DNA of 8,417 nt from an uncultured Blautia sp. (lineage in GTDB: Bacteria > Bacillota > Clostridia > Lachnospirales > Lachnospiraceae). A program made the translations under genes and the position numbers. The notes under the pieces were generated by a model. The model worked only from the letters and a program-made list of their open reading frames with translations, searched no databases and had not been told where the DNA came from. Positions 6,241 through 8,417 of this stretch are shown here, piece by piece (within the stretch, counting starts at the first letter, position 1; each line of letters opens with the position of its first letter). The DNA lies in contig CAKRVL010000101.1 of the NCBI GenBank assembly GCA_934408705.1, forward strand, positions 1 through 8,417. The letters run 5' to 3'.

Positions 6241-7227
6241 TCAAATGCCTTCCAACGCCCTGTGACAGGCTACCTGGTGTCCTTTTTCTACTTCACGCAG
6301 CACAGGAACCTCTGATCTGCAGCGCTCTGTGGCATATGGACAGCGGGTATGGAATTTACATCCGGATGGCGGATTATAGGCACTTGGCACATCCCCCTCC
6401 AGAATGATACGCTGACGTTTCCTCTTCACATCCGGAAGCGGAATGGCGGAAAGAAGCGCCTTCGTATACGGATGCATAGGATTGGAATAGAGCTGATCCT
6501 TTTCTGCAACCTCAGCTACACTTCCAAGATACATAACTGCAATACGGTCACTGATATGGCGGACCACGCTCAGATCATGGGAAATAAACAGATAGGTCAG
6601 ATTTTTCTTCTGCTGCATATTTCTCATAAGATTCAGAACCTGAGCCCTGACCGATACATCCAGCGCAGAAACTGCCTCATCACAGACGACAAATTCCGGA
6701 TTCAGGATCAGCGCCCTTGCAATTCCGATTCTCTGTCTCTGTCCACCCGAAAACTCGTGAGGAAAACGATTCAGATACTGCTTGTCCAGGCCAACCTCCT
6801 GAAGAATCTCTTCTACCATCTCACGGCGCTCTGCCTTGGTGCCAACCTTATACACCTCAAGAGGCGCGCTGATCAGATCATATACTGTCATTCTCGGGTT
6901 CAGAGAGCTATAGGGATCCTGGAAAATAATCTGCAGCTTCCGGCGCATTTCCCACATTTTCTTCTTATCATATGTAAGAATATCTTCTCCGTTATAGAGA
7001 ACCTGGCCTTCCGTTGCCGGAATCAGGCGCAGGATCGTTCTTCCCAGAGTAGATTTACCACAGCCGGACTCTCCAACCAGACCAAGCGTTTCTCCCTTTT
7101 TTATAGAAAGACTGACATGGTCAACTGCTTTTACTACGGATGGCTGACGATTCAGAAGCCCTTTTTTTGCCGTAAAATATTTTGATAAATCTTTTGTTTC
7201 CAACAAAATATTCGTGTTCTCGCTCAT
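6241..7227 (-). CDS. Oligopeptide/dipeptide ABC transporter ATP-binding protein, OppF/DppF-like
   Basis: Cytoplasmic ATPase that pairs with the OppD-like protein to power peptide uptake through an Opp/Dpp-type permease. Its 328 residues match the usual family length. Motifs: Walker A GESGCGKS (52-59), Q-loop Gln103, signature FSGGQ (159-163), Walker B FVVCDE (179-184), D-loop SALD and switch His217. The C-terminal oligopeptide-transporter extension contains Cys290, Cys296, Cys303 and Cys321, a spacing associated with an iron-sulfur cluster in some DppD/OppD proteins. The ATG overlaps the stop of the upstream ATPase gene by one base (TAATG), a standard coupling arrangement. The N-terminal insert [16 protein letters not shown] is typical of F-type subunits and distinguishes it from the D-type. 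The actual substrate (dipeptide, oligopeptide, nickel or other) cannot be told from the ATPase. Confidence 0.95.
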   Translation of the reverse strand: MSENTNILLETKDLSKYFTAKKGLLNRQPSVVKAVDHVSLSIKKGETLGLVGESGCGKSTLGRTILRLIPATEGQVLYNGEDILTYDKKKMWEMRRKLQIIFQDPYSSLNPRMTVYDLISAPLEVYKVGTKAERREMVEEILQEVGLDKQYLNRFPHEFSGGQRQRIGIARALILNPEFVVCDEAVSALDVSVRAQVLNLMRNMQQKKNLTYLFISHDLSVVRHISDRIAVMYLGSVAEVAEKDQLYSNPMHPYTKALLSAIPLPDVKRKRQRIILEGDVPSAYNPPSGCKFHTRCPYATERCRSEVPVLREVEKGHQVACHRALEGI

Positions 7228-8195
7228 TATTTCTCACCCTCGTATCTGAAGCAGCTTACCAGAGAATTTTCAACATGGTAAACGCCTGGTTTTTCTTTCA
7301 TACAGCGTTCTTTTCCATAAGGACATCTTGGGGCAAATCTGCATCCTGCAGGCATAGCTCCCGGTGCCGGAACAGTACCCTCGATGGTGTTCAGCATTTC
7401 CACATCCTCGTCCAGTCTGGGGATGGAATTAAGAAGTCCCTGTGTATACGGATGCTTCGGTTTTTCGAAAATATCCTCGATGCTGCCATACTCTACTGCT
7501 TTTCCGGCATAAAGAACAAGCACATCATCAGCAGTCTCGGCAACCACGCCCATATCATGGGTAATCAGCATAATTGCTGTTCCCATTTTTTCACGGAGCT
7601 CACACATCAATTCCAGGATCTGCGCCTGAATGGTTACATCCAGCGCTGTAGTTGGCTCATCTGCAATAAGTAATCTTGGTTCACAGGACACAGCCATGGC
7701 GATCATTACTCTCTGGCGCATACCACCGGAAAGCTGATGGGGATATTCCTTCATTCTTTTCTCAGGTGCTGCGATTCCAACACGTTTCAGAACATCAACA
7801 GCTCGTACCCAGGCCTCTTTTTTGCCACAATTCTGATGAAGCATAATAGGCTCCATCAGCTGATTTCCTATGGTCAGAGTAGGATTAAGGGCAGTCATTG
7901 GATCCTGAAAGATCATGGCTATATCATTTCCCCTGATTTTGCACATCTCCCTCTCCGGAAGTCCTACCAGCTCTTTTCCATCCAGTTTAATGCTGCCTCC
8001 GGAAATACGTGCATTGCTGCTAAGAAGCTGAAGGATGGACATGGATGTAACACTTTTCCCACATCCGGACTCACCTACGATTCCAAGTATCCTGCCTTTT
8101 TCTACGGAAAAGCTTACTCCGTCAACAGCTGTATTGATTCCTTTTTTTGTTTGAAATTGTACCTGTAAATTCTCTACTGAAAGTAAAGATGCCAT
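7227..8195 (-). CDS. Oligopeptide/dipeptide ABC transporter ATP-binding protein, OppD/DppD-like
   Basis: First ATPase of the peptide importer, working in the cytoplasm as a heterodimer with the next gene product. It has 322 residues, the normal family size. Motifs: Walker A GESGCGKS (41-48), Q-loop Gln97, signature LSGGM (155-159), Walker B LLIADE (175-180), D-loop TALD and switch His213. The C-terminal extension carries Cys285, Cys291, Cys298 and Cys315, the same spacing start (CX5CX6C) as in its partner. The start is supported by AAAAGGAG seven bases upstream. It follows the putative binding-protein gene by 24 bases and overlaps the oppF-like gene by one, so all three are probably one transcript. 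Membrane permease genes are not seen and should lie beyond the right edge. Confidence 0.95.
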   Translation of the reverse strand: MASLLSVENLQVQFQTKKGINTAVDGVSFSVEKGRILGIVGESGCGKSVTSMSILQLLSSNARISGGSIKLDGKELVGLPEREMCKIRGNDIAMIFQDPMTALNPTLTIGNQLMEPIMLHQNCGKKEAWVRAVDVLKRVGIAAPEKRMKEYPHQLSGGMRQRVMIAMAVSCEPRLLIADEPTTALDVTIQAQILELMCELREKMGTAIMLITHDMGVVAETADDVLVLYAGKAVEYGSIEDIFEKPKHPYTQGLLNSIPRLDEDVEMLNTIEGTVPAPGAMPAGCRFAPRCPYGKERCMKEKPGVYHVENSLVSCFRYEGEK

Positions 8196-8202
8196 AGTTG
8201 TG

Positions 8203-8210
8203 CTCCTTTT
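8203..8210 (-). promoter_or_regulatory. Ribosome binding site of the oppD-like gene
   Basis: Minus-strand AAAAGGAG ends seven bases before ATG 8193-8195, in the short gap after the upstream stop codon. It fixes the start of the oppD-like gene. Confidence 0.85.
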
Positions 8211-8219
8211 CCCTGCTTG

Positions 8220-8417
8220 TTACTCTTTATCCCACTCCCAGGAAGACCAGTTCAGACCATTAAAGTCTGCAACGTTCAGGTTCTTCATGCTCTTGTTATA
8301 AGCGGTGAGAAGATTCTTGGTATATAAGTATCCCATAGCTGCTTTTTCCACAACTTTTTCCTGATACTCATCAAAGTATGGTTTTCTTGCATCAAAGGTA
8401 AGCTCTGCATTTCCTTT
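8220..8417 (-). CDS. Probable ABC transporter substrate-binding protein, C-terminal 65 residues only
   Basis: An open minus-strand frame enters from the right edge and ends at TAA 8220-8222, giving 65 residues ending NWSSWEWDKE. It is soluble and rich in Lys, Tyr, Trp and Asn, with no membrane segment. That rules out a permease and fits the C-terminal lobe of a family 5 (OppA/DppA-type) extracellular binding lipoprotein. Its position directly ahead of the two Opp-type ATPase genes supports this. No family motif is visible in so short a piece, so the assignment rests on context and composition. The lipoprotein signal and ligand pocket are outside the window. Confidence 0.6.
   Translation of the reverse strand, partial: KGNAELTFDARKPYFDEYQEKVVEKAAMGYLYTKNLLTAYNKSMKNLNVADFNGLNWSSWEWDKE

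Noticed and set aside
6349..7185. Plus-strand open frame of 278 codons, with further ones at 7182-7673 and 7737-8168
   Set aside because: They are antisense to the two ABC ATPase genes, which contain every expected motif. The frames are by-products of ATPase codon usage.
1..8417. Mobile elements, CRISPR arrays, tRNA or rRNA genes
   Set aside because: No transposase or integrase motifs, terminal repeats with target duplications, spaced direct repeats or cloverleaf sequences were seen on either strand.

Overview
This window is a contiguous, gene-dense stretch of a bacterial chromosome in which every supported gene lies on the minus strand. Transcription therefore runs from the right edge to the left edge. 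The base composition, AGGAGG-type ribosome binding sites, Opp-type peptide ABC transporter and MepA-like MATE protein suggest a Clostridia member, most plausibly a gut Lachnospiraceae-like Firmicute. This is an inference from style and gene content; no marker gene is present.

Right part (8417 to 6241): the C-terminal 65 residues of what is probably the solute-binding protein of a peptide ABC transporter, followed by two tightly coupled ATPase genes, oppD-like and oppF-like. The ATPase genes overlap by one base (TAATG). Both ATPases keep all nucleotide-binding motifs and carry a C-terminal four-cysteine motif.

Middle (6240 to 6003): a 238-base intergenic region. It holds a perfect 16-bp hairpin just after the oppF-like stop, then a second hairpin with a T tract that should be the intrinsic terminator of the transporter operon. 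A candidate extended -10 promoter for the next operon follows. One segment between the hairpins is complementary to the loop side of the terminator, so an alternative fold is possible.

Left part (6002 to 1): a two-gene biosynthetic operon. The first gene encodes a 582-residue MATE exporter whose C-terminus is fused to an RsbW/SpoIIAB-like ATP-binding domain. The second encodes a nonribosomal peptide synthetase (NRPS) that is open at the left edge. I translated its 1413 visible codons base by base and found no in-frame stop. It reads adenylation (A1), carrier (T1), condensation (C2), adenylation (A2, cut off by the window just after the A7 motif). The two genes are separated by 12 bases, lie in the same reading frame, and the NRPS Shine-Dalgarno overlaps the MATE stop codon.

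A working model is that the NRPS makes a small peptide from at least two amino acids and the MATE protein exports it or a related compound. The fused kinase-like domain may connect export to a partner-switching (anti-sigma / anti-anti-sigma) regulatory module. The MATE-ATPase fusion next to an NRPS that starts directly with an A domain is the most unusual element here. The terminal part of the synthetase, any further regulators and the product are outside the window.
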